NCBI GenBank assembly: GCA_014695345.1
Contig: JACJOC010000020.1
Span: 62,001-126,000, forward strand
Direction of reading: 5' to 3'
DNA: 64,000 bases
Origin: Cyanobacteria bacterium FACHB-471
Lineage (GTDB): Bacteria; Cyanobacteriota; Cyanobacteriia; Elainellales; Elainellaceae
This document shows positions 23,381-33,537 of this stretch, in pieces. The stretch's first letter is position 1; the number at the start of each line of letters is the position of its first letter. Made by a program: the position numbers and the translations under genes. The notes under the pieces are model-generated. The model was given only the letters and a program-made list of their open reading frames with translations, searched no databases and was not told the origin of the DNA.

Positions 23381-23694
23381 GCAGAAGGTCGTCCTGATTA
23401 TCTAATCAACAGAAGTTTTGGTGCTAAATTCCGTTGTTCTCATGCTCTGAGTCGTAGAAATGCTCAGGCATTGGGGAATACAACAGTTCAGTGAACCTCG
23501 TTCTTCTAAGAAATTCAATCCGCCAAGGGGGGATAAAATAAACCGAATTCTACCCGAATTTGCTCAAAATCCTGATCCTGGGGAAAAAGGACAGGACTGA
23601 AAACAGTAGATTTTCTGGAAAAATCAAAATACTGCTAATAGACTTTCTTCCCAAGCTAGGACTATACTGAGAAATTGTGAGTATTGAAAAAGCT
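23381..23694. other. Divergent promoter region between the nickel operon and rplS
   Basis: 314 bases between two divergent transcripts. No gene, and no recognisable cobalamin or NiCo riboswitch core. TATACT at 23662-23667 could be the -10 element for rplS, but a -35 is not clear. On the minus strand CTGAG-N11-CTCAG could be a small leader hairpin. Confidence 0.35.
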
Positions 23695-24057
23695 ATGAAA
23701 GCGCAGGAAATCATCCGCTCGATTGAGGCGGAGCAGTTAAAGAGTGACTTGCCTATCATCCACGTTGGCGACACGATTCGTGTGGGTGTACGGATTCAAG
23801 AAGGCGGCAAGGAGCGGGTACAGCCCTATGAAGGCACCGTTATTGCCATGCGAAATGGTGGCATCAATGAAACCATCACCGTTCGCCGCATCTTCCAAGG
23901 CGTTGGCGTAGAGCGAGTATTTTTACTTCATTCTCCTCGCGTTGCCAACATCAAGATTATTCGTCGAGGCAAGGCGCGTCGCGCTAAGCTTTACTATCTA
24001 CGCGATCGCGTTGGTAAGGCAACTCGCCTCAAGCAGCGGTTTGACCGGGCACTTTAA
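23695..24057 (+). CDS. rplS: 50S ribosomal protein L19
   Basis: Component of the large subunit at the 30S interface. The 120 residues from [20 protein letters not shown] contain the L19 core [19 protein letters not shown] and [33 protein letters not shown] six codons upstream in frame gives a longer form; the ATG is chosen because other cyanobacterial L19 proteins begin at M(N/K)AQEI. It is followed by tRNA-Trp 64 bases downstream, an arrangement shared among cyanobacteria. Confidence 0.96.
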   Translation: MKAQEIIRSIEAEQLKSDLPIIHVGDTIRVGVRIQEGGKERVQPYEGTVIAMRNGGINETITVRRIFQGVGVERVFLLHSPRVANIKIIRRGKARRAKLYYLRDRVGKATRLKQRFDRAL

Positions 24058-24121
24058 ACTGCTAGGTACTATACAGCGACACAAGCTGTTAAACTGGGGT
24101 ATGCTCCGGTAAACCCCAAAT

Positions 24122-24194
24122 GCGCTCTTAGTTCAGTTGGTAGAACGCAGGTCTCCAAAACCTGATGTCGGGGGTTCGAGTCCTCCAGGGCGCG
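24122..24194 (+). tRNA. trnW: tRNA-Trp (CCA)
   Basis: Complete cloverleaf of 73 bases: acceptor GCGCTCT/AGGGCGC with discriminator G, D-loop AGTTCAGTTGGTAGA, anticodon stem CAGGT/ACCTG with loop CTCCAAA and anticodon CCA at 24155-24157, T-arm GGGGGTTCGAGTCCTCC. The 3' CCA is not encoded. It follows rplS on the same strand. Confidence 0.98.
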
Positions 24195-24201
24195 CTTTAA
24201 T

Positions 24202-24888
24202 TCAACGGATTGTATTCCGCGTCAGTCGTCCATCTTCCATGTGAATGGTTCGATCAGCTACGTCCAGAATGCGATTGTCGTGAGTCACTAGTAAGACGGT
24301 GCAGCCTTCTTCTTTAGCAAGTCGCTGCATAATTTCCACGACATCTCGTCCCGATTTGCTGTCGAGTGCCGAAGTGGGTTCGTCCGCCAGCAGCAGTTTA
24401 GGATAGCTAACTAAGGCACGGGCGATCGCCACTCGCTGCTTTTGCCCACCCGACAGCTTTTCGGGATAGTAATCGACGCGATCGCCCAGCCCTACAGCAG
24501 TGAGAATTTCTAGCGATCGCTTGCGGTATTCACGCGGTGGAATATGTTTGTGCAACCTCAAAGATGTACTCACGTTCTCCCAAGCAGTCAAGCACTCCAG
24601 TAAATTGTGAGACTGAAAGATAAAGCCGATCTGGTTACGCGTTTGAATCAGTTGCCTTTTTTTTGCGCCCTGCAACTCCTGCCCCAAAATTTTTAGGCTA
24701 CCTTCCTGCACCGCTCGCAATGCGCCAATTAAGGTCAGCAAAGTGGTTTTGCCACCACCCGATGGCCCCTCTAAAATCACCACTTCGCCCGGATATAAAT
24801 CCAGGTCAACCTCCATCAGCACTGGTTTCCGCAGTGCCCCCTGCCCAAACGCATGGTTCAAATTACGAACCGCTACAACAGGTTCCAT
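24202..24888 (-). CDS. devA: DevA-type ABC exporter ATP-binding protein
   Basis: ATPase of a DevBCA exporter, which with a TolC-like outer membrane protein moves glycolipids or other amphiphiles across the cell envelope. 228 residues with Walker A GPSGGGKTTL, Q-loop GFIFQSHNLLECLTA, signature LSGGQKQRVAIARAL, Walker B LLLADEPTSALD and H-loop LLVTHDNR. It begins MEPVVAVRNLNHAFG and is 2 bases after devC. It ends 8 bases short of the tRNA-Trp gene on the other strand, so the two transcripts converge. Confidence 0.93.
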   Translation of the reverse strand: MEPVVAVRNLNHAFGQGALRKPVLMEVDLDLYPGEVVILEGPSGGGKTTLLTLIGALRAVQEGSLKILGQELQGAKKRQLIQTRNQIGFIFQSHNLLECLTAWENVSTSLRLHKHIPPREYRKRSLEILTAVGLGDRVDYYPEKLSGGQKQRVAIARALVSYPKLLLADEPTSALDSKSGRDVVEIMQRLAKEEGCTVLLVTHDNRILDVADRTIHMEDGRLTRNTIR

Positions 24889-24890
24889 GA

Positions 24891-26123
24891 CTAAAATACG
24901 TCCGCAGGGTCAGCAGAACGGAGCTTGTTCATGGCGATCGCCCCTGAAATCACACACATCACCAGCGTCAGGATAAATACTTGCAATGCAATACCCGCCC
25001 GCATCGTTAGCGGAATCTTAGTCAAATAAGTGAGCAACCCATACATCCAGTAAGAGGTGATGTAACCCGGAACAAACCCCAAAACTGCTAGAATCACTGC
25101 TTCCTGAAGCACTACAGCCAGCAGCGAAACATCTGAGTAGCCCATCGCTTTGAGCGTTGCATACTCAGGCAAATGATCACTCACATCGGTGTAGAGTACC
25201 TGATATACAATCACCACACCCACTACAAACCCGATCGCCGCTCCAAAGTTAAGAATCTTCCCCTCCGGGAAAGAAGCCCGGAATGCCTGCTCTGACTGCA
25301 TCAACTCCTCACGAGTCATCACCTTCACTGCTGGCGGCAATGTACTCTGCAAGCGAGTTCGCACCGTCTCCAGATCGGCTCCCGCCTCCAAAAACAAACT
25401 GCCTACATTCACCTGCTGGAGACTATCCTGACCATTGCGCTGAGCAAGATTCCAGTCACTCATGATCACATGCCCCTTATCAAACATGGTGCTACCCAGG
25501 CTAAATAGCCCCACCACATGAGTTCGGCGTTTGCTCATCACCGTACTCACTACACCTTGCTGGCTCAATAGGTCTGGTACGGGGCCAAGCTGGTCCTGTG
25601 AAAGGCGGTCAAACAAAACACTACCGGGCGCATTCAGCAAATCAAGCTGCTGGTTTACCTCAGGCATATCAAATACCGGACGAGCCGGATTAAACGCCAG
25701 AATTCTAACGGTACTGGGGAAGAAGTCGATCTCTGAACTCGCCTCTTCCGTTCTGTCCGCTGAAGGATTCTGTAGATCTTCGGGATTTACCCATTCTGCA
25801 GAACTGATATAAAGCGGATTGGCAGCCGCAACGCCAGTCACTGCATCTGCTTGATAGAGATAAACGCGCGAAAAGCTACCAAAGCTAATAGTTGGCGTAT
25901 AAGCAGACACCAAAAACAAATCACCTGCTAGATTCTCTGGTACCAGCGTGACTCCATCAAACAACAGTGCCCGCAATCCCAACTGGGTAAAGATGAGAAT
26001 GTTAGAGAACGCCACTCCTGTCATCGCAACGAGCAATCGCGCCTTTTGATGAGATAACTGTGCCCACCCTAAGGGTTTGTTGACCTGAAGCCATTCAAGA
26101 GAAGATTTAAGAAAACGTTTCAT
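24891..26123 (-). CDS. devC: DevC-type ABC exporter permease (FtsX-like)
   Basis: Membrane subunit of the exporter. 410 residues: N-terminal PLGWAQLSHQKARLLVAMTGVAFSNILIF with TM1, a roughly 200-residue extracytoplasmic domain (ENLAGDLFLVSAYTPTISFGSFSRVYLY), and three further TM segments of the FtsX type (GAAIGFVVGVVIVYQVLY, VLQEAVILAVLGFVPGYITSYWMYG, IALQVFILTLVMCVISGAI). The extracytoplasmic region is the DevC version of the MacB-like domain. It lies between the inserted GNAT gene and devA. Confidence 0.94.
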   Translation of the reverse strand: MKRFLKSSLEWLQVNKPLGWAQLSHQKARLLVAMTGVAFSNILIFTQLGLRALLFDGVTLVPENLAGDLFLVSAYTPTISFGSFSRVYLYQADAVTGVAAANPLYISSAEWVNPEDLQNPSADRTEEASSEIDFFPSTVRILAFNPARPVFDMPEVNQQLDLLNAPGSVLFDRLSQDQLGPVPDLLSQQGVVSTVMSKRRTHVVGLFSLGSTMFDKGHVIMSDWNLAQRNGQDSLQQVNVGSLFLEAGADLETVRTRLQSTLPPAVKVMTREELMQSEQAFRASFPEGKILNFGAAIGFVVGVVIVYQVLYTDVSDHLPEYATLKAMGYSDVSLLAVVLQEAVILAVLGFVPGYITSYWMYGLLTYLTKIPLTMRAGIALQVFILTLVMCVISGAIAMNKLRSADPADVF

Positions 26124-26148
26124 AGAACAATCACTTATGACTCATTGA

Positions 26149-26649
26149 CTAGAGCAGCTTCTCTAAAAAAACTGTGCAAGCACTATCGTTGTATCGCTCG
26201 ATTGGATAAAAGCCGAGACGCTGATAAAGCTTGATGGCTGGGGCTTGTTTGTACTCATCAACAGTATCTAACCTAACTTTTGTGTAATCATTCCGTTTAG
26301 CAAAATCCAGCAGCATGTAACTCATCTTGGTTCCCCATCCTTGTCCTCGGTAGGGTTTAAGGAACCACATACGTTTGAGTTCGCAAATATCGCCACTGGT
26401 GTCGCTACTTAAATAACGAATCGCTCCGCAGCCAACAACCGTTTCACCATCAAGTAGAACCAGGAAAGTGCCTCGATTGTTGAAGTAGTGCGATCGCACC
26501 TGATCAATATCCGAGAGATTGTCATGCCGCCGAATCACTTCCTCAGGGACCTGAAAAATCTCCTGACATACCGCCAAAATGACTTGCTTAACATCCTCAA
26601 TTTGAGGCGGTTGAATCGGTTTAATTTCAATCATTTCTGTTTGCGTCAA
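26149..26649 (-). CDS. GNAT acetyltransferase inside the devBCA operon
   Basis: 166-residue GNAT-family acetyltransferase of unknown acceptor. The acetyl-CoA loop RGQGWG lies in LKRMWFLKPYRGQGWGTKM, followed by the family helix MLLDFAKRNDYTKVRLDT and the C-terminal AIKLYQRLGFYPIERY. The gap to devB (22 bases) and to devC (25 bases) makes cotranscription very likely. It may modify the exported compound or detoxify the same substrate class, but that is inferred from position. Confidence 0.85.
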   Translation of the reverse strand: MTQTEMIEIKPIQPPQIEDVKQVILAVCQEIFQVPEEVIRRHDNLSDIDQVRSHYFNNRGTFLVLLDGETVVGCGAIRYLSSDTSGDICELKRMWFLKPYRGQGWGTKMSYMLLDFAKRNDYTKVRLDTVDEYKQAPAIKLYQRLGFYPIERYNDSACTVFLEKLL

Positions 26650-26671
26650 GCCTCAATATCAACTCTTAACA

Positions 26672-27859
26672 TCAGCTTTCAACATCGATCTCAACCCGAA
26701 CCTGCATATTCGTTAAGTCAGCAACCCTGACGCTATCCTCTGGACTGATCCGAATTTTCACTTCCACAACGCGAGTTGTCTCATCCGTCGTGGGGTCAGA
26801 GGAATTGCTCGAAAGAGTACGCGCCCCAATTTGTAAACCAATGTGATCAACAGTGCCCTGAATCCCTCCCTCAAAGCCGCCATATTCACTTGTGATAGTG
26901 GCACTTTGCCCGAGTTGGACTTTAGTAATCTCAGTTTCGTAAACTTCGGCGATCGCATACATCTCACCCGTTTGCCCCAATTCCACGATGCCCTGCTCTG
27001 TGTTGACCTGTTCCCCTACGCGTGTGTTAATTCGCAAAATCTGACCCGCTACTGGCACTCTGACCTGCGTATCTTCCAGGTCAGCCTGCCTTTGCTCGAC
27101 TGCAATTAAAGCCTTATCCAGTTCAGCTTGAGCCACCTGCACATCCACCGGGCGAACCTCTTGCAGCATCGCCAGATTTTCCTGCTCCTGCCGAATCTGT
27201 TCCCGCAGGGTCGCCAAGGTGGTGTCTAGTTCAGCCCGTCTTTGAGACAGTGCCGCTTGCCTCGTTTCAAATTCCTCACGCGCCAGTTCCAATTCCTCAA
27301 TGCTAGCCGCCCCTTCCTGCTGAAGCGATTGGTTGCGCCGATAGTTCAATTCTGCCCGCCGCAGTTCGGCTTCGGCACTGGCGATCGCCGCCCGCCGCTC
27401 ATCTACCTCGGTACGAAGCTGCGCCTCCAGTCGCGCAATGTTTGCTCGCTGCGCCGCAATTTCTGCATTTTTGGCATCTCCAGACTGCGTTTGAGCTAGC
27501 AATGCCTGGTAATATTCGACGTTTTTCTGGGCTTCCTCTAAGTCCCGCTGCCGTCGCTCCTGCCCTTGCAAAATGGCGATTACCTGATTTGCTTCAACGC
27601 GATCGCCCTCTTCCACCAGGATTTGATTCACCCGGCTATCTTGAGCATTAGGCACAGAGAGTTTGATCACTTCCCCTTTGGGAGTCAACCGACCTAACGC
27701 GACAACGGTGGCGATCGGTGCAACCTCAGCTGTAGTATCAGCGGGAGGCTGTTCTGCCTGCGAAAAACCACAAGCCGTACAAGCTGAAACCATACCAAAA
27801 ACGACCGCATGAGCAGCGTAGCGACCCAATGCTGGAAGCAGGGAAGGAAAATGAACCAT
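26672..27859 (-). CDS. devB: DevB-type periplasmic adaptor (HlyD family)
   Basis: Membrane fusion protein linking the DevCA pump to the outer membrane channel. The 395 residues have an N-terminal hydrophobic segment with a possible lipid anchor (FGMVSACTACGF), the first biotinyl-lipoyl half (VNQILVEEGDRVEANQVIAILQG), a long coiled-coil hairpin (about 95-250, heptads rich in Ala, Glu, Gln), and the second half (VRVPVAGQILRINTRVGEQV) followed by beta-barrel strands. It is the first gene of devB-GNAT-devC-devA. Confidence 0.93.
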   Translation of the reverse strand: MVHFPSLLPALGRYAAHAVVFGMVSACTACGFSQAEQPPADTTAEVAPIATVVALGRLTPKGEVIKLSVPNAQDSRVNQILVEEGDRVEANQVIAILQGQERRQRDLEEAQKNVEYYQALLAQTQSGDAKNAEIAAQRANIARLEAQLRTEVDERRAAIASAEAELRRAELNYRRNQSLQQEGAASIEELELAREEFETRQAALSQRRAELDTTLATLREQIRQEQENLAMLQEVRPVDVQVAQAELDKALIAVEQRQADLEDTQVRVPVAGQILRINTRVGEQVNTEQGIVELGQTGEMYAIAEVYETEITKVQLGQSATITSEYGGFEGGIQGTVDHIGLQIGARTLSSNSSDPTTDETTRVVEVKIRISPEDSVRVADLTNMQVRVEIDVES

Positions 27860-27976
27860 AGCCCGACAGCAGTTTCAGCAAAACTTTCTTAAACCAGTTG
27901 ACTTGATCTCAGGGAAATTTGACCTCCCCCGCCCGGTCATTTCACTGGTGGATTGAATTTGACCCGAAGAGCAATT

Positions 27977-29080
27977 TCAGTCTTCTTCAGACTCAGCGTC
28001 CCATATCATTGCATCCAAAGTTTGATGCTGGGTACGCCGTGACTGGCGACGATATTTTTTGCTTTCCAGGCGAGGTTCGTAATAGCTCTCGCCTTTCTGG
28101 TTGATTTTCAGCTTCATGCTAGAGTCCTGATCAGTTTTTTGCTGAAGCTGAGTTTGACGGGCGATTGCCTCTTCCAAAAACACCAAATAATGCTCGTAGC
28201 GTTCCCAGTCGCCCCGCACAGCGCAGTTTGGCTCATCTCGGTGCAGACAGTTACTAAATTGGCAAGTCGCTTCTGCTAACCGCTGTCGCGCTTCTGGGAA
28301 AAAGTCTGCCAATTCCACAGGCGCACAGTCCAAATCTGGCTGGTTGAAACCGGGCGTATCAGCTAACAGACCGCCACCCGGCAATTCAAATAGCTCGACG
28401 TGCCGCGTTGTATGACGACCACGTCCCAACTTCCCGGAAACTGAACCCACCCGCAAATCTACGTCTGGAATTAGCTGGTTGATTAAACTCGATTTACCTA
28501 CTCCTGAGGGACCGGAGATGACCGTAATTTTTTGTTTAAGCTGAGTTTGCAGGTTGTCCAACCCCATTTGATGCTGGGTACTGAGCATCTGAGGCTGATA
28601 GCCCCATTGCTGAAGGCGATCGCGCCACTCTGCTTGCATTTCAGCACTCACCAAGTCACTCTTATTCAAACCCAGACAAACTTCTAGCCCAGTTGACTCA
28701 GCTTTAATCAAGAAGCGACTAAGCTGAAGCGGCTCTGGGTTAGGGTCTGCCAGGGCAAATACCAGCAGAATTTGATCTGCATTGGCGATCGGTGGACGAT
28801 CGAGTTCACTGTCGCGGGGAAATACCTGGGCGATCGCCCCTCTTCCCCCAGCCCAATCAGGTTCCTCGACCTGGACGCGATCGCCCACCCAAACCTGCTG
28901 TCCAATTTTTTTTAAGCGCGATCGCCGCGTACAAAGCAGCGATTTGTCGCCCAACTGCACCCAATAGTAATTGGCCTGAACTGCCAGGACCGTGCCTACC
29001 AGATCTTCAGAACTTGCAATCACCGAGTCGTTCTCGGATTTCTGAGCATTAGGCTGCCGGTCTAACTCAGCACTCATCAC
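27977..29080 (-). CDS. rsgA: Ribosome biogenesis GTPase RsgA (YjeQ)
   Basis: Circularly permuted GTPase that checks late 30S assembly near the decoding site. 367 residues: OB-fold N-terminus (VLAVQANYYWVQLGDKSLLC), then the permuted G motifs in the order G4 (LNKSDL), G1 (GPSGVGKSSLINQL), G3 (DTPGF), and a zinc knuckle (CQFSNCLHRDEPNC) near residue 280. The C-terminal extension is basic (KKYRRQSRRTQHQ) and longer than in E. coli. Its start overlaps the tusA-like stop by four bases. Confidence 0.95.
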   Translation of the reverse strand: MMSAELDRQPNAQKSENDSVIASSEDLVGTVLAVQANYYWVQLGDKSLLCTRRSRLKKIGQQVWVGDRVQVEEPDWAGGRGAIAQVFPRDSELDRPPIANADQILLVFALADPNPEPLQLSRFLIKAESTGLEVCLGLNKSDLVSAEMQAEWRDRLQQWGYQPQMLSTQHQMGLDNLQTQLKQKITVISGPSGVGKSSLINQLIPDVDLRVGSVSGKLGRGRHTTRHVELFELPGGGLLADTPGFNQPDLDCAPVELADFFPEARQRLAEATCQFSNCLHRDEPNCAVRGDWERYEHYLVFLEEAIARQTQLQQKTDQDSSMKLKINQKGESYYEPRLESKKYRRQSRRTQHQTLDAMIWDAESEED

Positions 29081-29349
29081 TCAGAACTCTTCTCGCTGGG
29101 TCGTCGCACTCGAATTGCGAAAAAACCTGTCCGTTCTTCGACTTGTTCAATTCCATAGCCCTCCATCGTCAGGCTATCAGGAACCTGCTCCATCGGCTCT
29201 CCTGGGTCTAGCCAAACCTCCAGCAAAGCGCCTGGAGCCATCTTTTCCAGCCGAAGTTTTGTCTTGACAAAGTTAATCGGACAGGGAGTTCCCCTCAAAT
29301 CCAGTTGGGCATCGGGCAGATGCTCAGCAGTAGATGCTGCACTACTCAT
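29077..29349 (-). CDS. TusA/SirA-like sulfurtransferase
   Basis: 90-residue protein of the TusA family, which carries persulfide sulfur on a conserved Cys. The signature [21 protein letters not shown] holds the Cys-Pro. The strand pattern [12 protein letters not shown] and IRVRRP completes the two-layer fold. It overlaps dnaJ and rsgA by four bases on either side, so all three are translationally coupled. The receiving partner (for example tRNA thiolation or molybdenum cofactor) is unknown. Confidence 0.9.
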   Translation of the reverse strand: MSSAASTAEHLPDAQLDLRGTPCPINFVKTKLRLEKMAPGALLEVWLDPGEPMEQVPDSLTMEGYGIEQVEERTGFFAIRVRRPSEKSSE

Positions 29350-30491
29350 CCTCGAAACAGCCCCCCTAGAAAGCCTTCAATGCCGCCTCCTTTGCCCAGG
29401 CGATCGCCCCGAATCTTAGCTAGCTTCTCTAATAGCTCACGCTCTTCAGTAGTCAACCGCGTTGGGATATCAATCTGGATAGTGATTAGATGATCCCCAC
29501 GGCTAACCGGATTGCCTAAGCGGGGTACACCTTGATTTTCCTGGGTGAGCACTGTTCCAGGTTGGGTGCCAGGGGCAATGGTCAGCTCAGTAGGTCCATC
29601 TACCGTATTCACCTCTATCTGACAGCCTAGAATTGCCTGTAAATAGCTAATCTTGATCTCCGAGAGAATGTTAATGCCATCGCGCTGAAACTCGGCATCT
29701 TCATTCACGAACAGGTAAACATACAGATCGCCCGGTGGTCCACCTCGCTGCCCCGCATCCCCTTCCGAAGAAACGCGCAGCCGCGTGCCATTATCAACCC
29801 CAGCCGGAATCGTAATTTTTAGCTTTTTGGCTTCCTGCTTTTGCCCACTGCCGCCGCAAATCTCGCACTTCTCCTCAATCACCTGCCCCGCACCATTGCA
29901 GGTCGGGCAAACTGAGACTTGAGTAAAGCTGCCAAAGGGCGTTCTGGTGGCACGACGCACTTGTCCTGAGCCGGTGCAGGTCGGACAAGCTCTAGGACGA
30001 GTACCTGGCTTTGCCCCTGAGCCGCTACAGTTCGTGCAGGTTTCTAGATGACTAATGCGAATTTCTTTTTCGCCGCCAAAAACAGCTTCACGAAAATCAA
30101 GCTTTAGGTCGAGCCGCAAATCATCCCCTCTGACCGGTCCGCCGCGACGACGACCGCCACCGCCGCCTGGTTGCCCGCCCATGCCGCCAGAGAAGCCACT
30201 GAAGAAGCTTTCAAAAATGTCGGCAAAACCGCCCAAATCGCCGAAGTCCTGAAAGCCGGCTCCCGCTGCAGAGCCAACTCCTGCTTCACCGAAGCGATCG
30301 TAACGGGCACGAGTTTCAGGTTCAGAAAGCACTTCATAGGCTCGGTTGATTTCCTTGAAGCGCTCCTCGGCACCATCTTCCTTGTTGACATCAGGGTGAT
30401 ACTTGCGCGCTAAACGTCGGTAAGCACGCTTGATCTCCTCTTTGTCTGAATCACGGGAGACACCGAGCATTTCATAATAATCACGAGCCAT
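29346..30491 (-). CDS. dnaJ: Chaperone protein DnaJ
   Basis: Hsp40 co-chaperone that stimulates DnaK ATPase. 381 residues, type I: J domain with HPD in [11 protein letters not shown], a Gly/Phe region, a zinc domain of four CxxCxGxG motifs ([32 protein letters not shown]), and two beta-sandwich C-terminal domains ([17 protein letters not shown]). It is 111 bases downstream of dnaK, with a short palindrome CCTAG-CACT-CTAGG in between. Confidence 0.97.
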   Translation of the reverse strand: MARDYYEMLGVSRDSDKEEIKRAYRRLARKYHPDVNKEDGAEERFKEINRAYEVLSEPETRARYDRFGEAGVGSAAGAGFQDFGDLGGFADIFESFFSGFSGGMGGQPGGGGGRRRGGPVRGDDLRLDLKLDFREAVFGGEKEIRISHLETCTNCSGSGAKPGTRPRACPTCTGSGQVRRATRTPFGSFTQVSVCPTCNGAGQVIEEKCEICGGSGQKQEAKKLKITIPAGVDNGTRLRVSSEGDAGQRGGPPGDLYVYLFVNEDAEFQRDGINILSEIKISYLQAILGCQIEVNTVDGPTELTIAPGTQPGTVLTQENQGVPRLGNPVSRGDHLITIQIDIPTRLTTEERELLEKLAKIRGDRLGKGGGIEGFLGGLFRG

Positions 30492-30602
30492 AGGAGACTG
30501 CTTGCTTAGATAGAAGGGCTTTAGGTTTGAAAATTAGGAAACTCACTAGGGCTAGGATAGCTTACACCCTACACCCCCTATTTAATACCCTAGCACTCTA
30601 GG

Positions 30603-32558
30603 CTAATCGACTGCCTCGTAATCAGCAGTTACCGTGTCATCGTTTTCAAAACCGTATCCAAACTCTTCCTCTAGCGTTGAGCTAACGTTGCCGTTATCTT
30701 CTGCAATGGAAGTCTCGTCTGAATAGTCATAATCTGGATCATCCTGGTTGATCTGCTGATACACTGACGCGCCAATTGCAAACAGGGCTTGCTGGAGAGC
30801 ATCTAGCCGTTGCTTCATCGCTTCAACGGAAATGGAGCGGTCAGCGATCGCCGCCCGCAGTTCAGCCACTCGCTCATTTGCCTCTGCTTTAAGACCATCA
30901 GTAATAAACTGAGCATTATCCCTGAGCGTTGTCTCCCAGCTATAGAACAGCCCATCTGCCTGATTCCGCAATTCCACCAGTTGCTTGCGGCGCAGATCAT
31001 CCTCTGCGTTAATCTCCGCATCTAGCTTCATTTGCTCGATCTCAGATGGGGTTAGTCCACCTGTGTTGGTAATTCGCACGCTTTGCTCTCGCCCGGTGCC
31101 CTTATCTCTAGCTGCCACCTGAAGAATGCCATTTGCGTCAATTTCAAACGACACCTCAATCTGAGGCACTCCTCTAGGTGCAGGCGGAATGCCCGCTAGC
31201 TGAAATTTACCCAGACTTTTGTTGTCTTTTGCTAAAGCTCGTTCTCCTTGCAGAACATGGATTTCGACTGAAGTTTGACCATCGGTCGCGGTCGAGAATG
31301 TCTGCGTCTTGCTTGTAGGAATAGTCGTATTTCGTTCAATGATTCGGGTAAACACTTCACCTAGCGTTTCAATGCCTAGAGACAACGGTGTTACGTCAAG
31401 CAGAAGCAAATCCTTGACTTCGCCAGCCAAGACACCTGCTTGCACTGCTGCACCTAACGCCACAGCCTCATCGGGGTTAACTGAGCGATCAGGAGTTTTG
31501 CCATTAAAATACTGGCGAATCGCGTCCTGAACCGCCGGAATTCGGGTAGAACCTCCAACCAGAATAATCCGATCGATATCCTCACCGGTCAGGTCAGCAT
31601 CCTTGAGTGCTTGATTGACTGGCTCGATCGTGCTGAGTACCAGGTGATTGACTAATTCCTCAAACTTAGCGCGAGTTAGCTCCATTTCTAGATGCTTGGG
31701 ACCCGTTTCATCCGCTGTGATGAACGGCAAATTGATTGAGGTCGTCAGCATGTTAGAAAGCTCAATTTTGGCTTTCTCAGCCGCTTCTCTCAGACGCTGA
31801 AGCGCCATTTTATCAATCGACAGATCGATGCCTTCATTTTCTCTAAAGCTATCGATCATCCAGCGCACCAAGGCATTATCAAAATCATCACCGCCTAAGT
31901 GATTGTTGCCTGAAGTCGCCTTGACCTCAAACACACCATCCCCTAGCTGTAAGACTGAAACGTCAAAGGTGCCGCCTCCGAGGTCAAAAACCAGTACGGT
32001 TTGATCCTGGTCTTGCTTATCGAGACCGTAAGATAATGCAGCGGCCGTCGGCTCATTAATAATTCGTAATACTTCTAGCCCTGCGATCGTTCCAGCATCT
32101 TTAGTGGCTTGTCTCTGAGCGTCCGTAAAGTATGCAGGAACCGTAATCACAGCTTGAGTGGGAGGTTCACCCAGATAATTTTCAGCATCCTGCTTGAGCT
32201 TTTGCAGGATCATGGCTGAGATCTCTTGGGGAGTGTAGGTGCGACCCCGAATCTGCACGTCTACCGTGTCATCCTTACCCTTGATACAGGTGTAGGAAAC
32301 TCGAGTTCGCTCAGTTTCGGTATCATCCCAACGCCGACCAATAAATCGCTTGATACTGAAAACAGTATTTTCGGCATTCGTTACAGCTTGTCGCTTTGCT
32401 AGCTGCCCCACCAGCCGCTCACCCGTTTTGGCAAAGCCAACAATGCTGGGAGTTGTCCGCCCTCCTTCGGAGTTGGAGATGACGATCGGTTGACCGCCCT
32501 CCAAGACAGCAACACAGCTATTTGTCGTGCCCAGGTCAATACCAATGACTTTTCCCAT
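30603..32558 (-). CDS. dnaK: Chaperone protein DnaK
   Basis: Hsp70 chaperone. 651 residues: nucleotide-binding domain with [17 protein letters not shown], phosphate loops [14 protein letters not shown] and [13 protein letters not shown]; linker region [19 protein letters not shown]; substrate-binding beta domain; helical lid; and an acidic tail ending YEAVD in place of the usual EEVD. Between grpE and dnaJ it forms the housekeeping Hsp70 machine (dnaK2-type location). No CIRCE element is seen upstream of the cluster. Confidence 0.98.
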   Translation of the reverse strand: MGKVIGIDLGTTNSCVAVLEGGQPIVISNSEGGRTTPSIVGFAKTGERLVGQLAKRQAVTNAENTVFSIKRFIGRRWDDTETERTRVSYTCIKGKDDTVDVQIRGRTYTPQEISAMILQKLKQDAENYLGEPPTQAVITVPAYFTDAQRQATKDAGTIAGLEVLRIINEPTAAALSYGLDKQDQDQTVLVFDLGGGTFDVSVLQLGDGVFEVKATSGNNHLGGDDFDNALVRWMIDSFRENEGIDLSIDKMALQRLREAAEKAKIELSNMLTTSINLPFITADETGPKHLEMELTRAKFEELVNHLVLSTIEPVNQALKDADLTGEDIDRIILVGGSTRIPAVQDAIRQYFNGKTPDRSVNPDEAVALGAAVQAGVLAGEVKDLLLLDVTPLSLGIETLGEVFTRIIERNTTIPTSKTQTFSTATDGQTSVEIHVLQGERALAKDNKSLGKFQLAGIPPAPRGVPQIEVSFEIDANGILQVAARDKGTGREQSVRITNTGGLTPSEIEQMKLDAEINAEDDLRRKQLVELRNQADGLFYSWETTLRDNAQFITDGLKAEANERVAELRAAIADRSISVEAMKQRLDALQQALFAIGASVYQQINQDDPDYDYSDETSIAEDNGNVSSTLEEEFGYGFENDDTVTADYEAVD

Positions 32559-32772
32559 AATTAGCGGCTGTGAACGTGTTCAAGTGAATGAGTACAAAAT
32601 GTAGATGAATTGAACTCATTTCTAACAGAGTATTCCGCAATTTTTCGGGAATCTGATCAGCTTAGCCTAAATTTTATGGGCAACCCCTTAGCAAAGCGAC
32701 AGCTATAACCGTAGAAACAACACGCACCTTATCAAGAACTTGTAAATAAAGTACGCGTCTACTGAGATTCCC

Positions 32773-33537
32773 TTAACCGTCAGTCTCGCCCTGATATGCT
32801 TCATCCGAAGTTATCACGGGTTCTGGGGCGGTAGCAACTTTAACCATCGCATGGCGTAAAACTCGCTCACCCAGGAGGTAGCCTCGTACTAACTCCTCGA
32901 TCACAGTGCCCTCAGCATGTTCGTCTGTTGCTTCTCGCATGACAGCTTCATGCAGATTGGGGTCAAATTCTTTGCCTTCAGAACGCATAGGCGCTACGCC
33001 AACCCGCTTGAGACAATCAACCAGCTGCTTGTAAACGCTCTGGTAGCTCTTGTGAATATTCATCTCCTGATCAGTTTGCGGCTTGATCTGCGATCGCGCC
33101 CGCTCAAAGTTATCGACCACTGGCAGCAACTCGACGATCGTGGAGCATTTGACCTGCTGCTCCAAGTCTTCCTTCTCTTTTTGAGTCCGCTTGCGGAAGT
33201 TGTCAAAATCAGCGGCAATCCGCATGTACTGCCCCGTGCGTTCTTCAACCTGAGCCTTTAAAGACTCGACTTGTTGAGTTAGCTCGGCGATCGCTCGACT
33301 GTCTACCTCAGCTTCTACAGGTTGAACCTCTGGCTCAGCTTCTACAGGTTCAGCTTCAGCTTCGATCACTTGCCCCACAGACTCCGGGTCCGCAGTTGAA
33401 TACTCTGAAGCGACCTCTTGACTATTTTGTACCGTTGCCTCATCGGGCATTGTTTCACTCTCCACTTGCTGTACATCCTCTGAGGTATCAGCCTCTGACC
33501 CTTGAACGTTCTCTAGCTGCTTTTCTTCCTCAATCAT
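32773..33537 (-). CDS. grpE: Nucleotide exchange factor GrpE
   Basis: Releases ADP from DnaK. 254 residues: a long acidic N-terminal extension to about residue 85 with repeats of [18 protein letters not shown], the coiled coil ([41 protein letters not shown]) and the C-terminal beta domain ([23 protein letters not shown] and [23 protein letters not shown]). It is the first gene of the cluster; a 214-base spacer separates it from dnaK. Confidence 0.96.
   Translation of the reverse strand: MIEEEKQLENVQGSEADTSEDVQQVESETMPDEATVQNSQEVASEYSTADPESVGQVIEAEAEPVEAEPEVQPVEAEVDSRAIAELTQQVESLKAQVEERTGQYMRIAADFDNFRKRTQKEKEDLEQQVKCSTIVELLPVVDNFERARSQIKPQTDQEMNIHKSYQSVYKQLVDCLKRVGVAPMRSEGKEFDPNLHEAVMREATDEHAEGTVIEELVRGYLLGERVLRHAMVKVATAPEPVITSDEAYQGETDG

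Noticed and set aside
23381-23560. Cobalamin or NiCo riboswitch in the leader of the nickel/cobalt operon
   Set aside because: No recognisable conserved core was seen; only a short weak hairpin.
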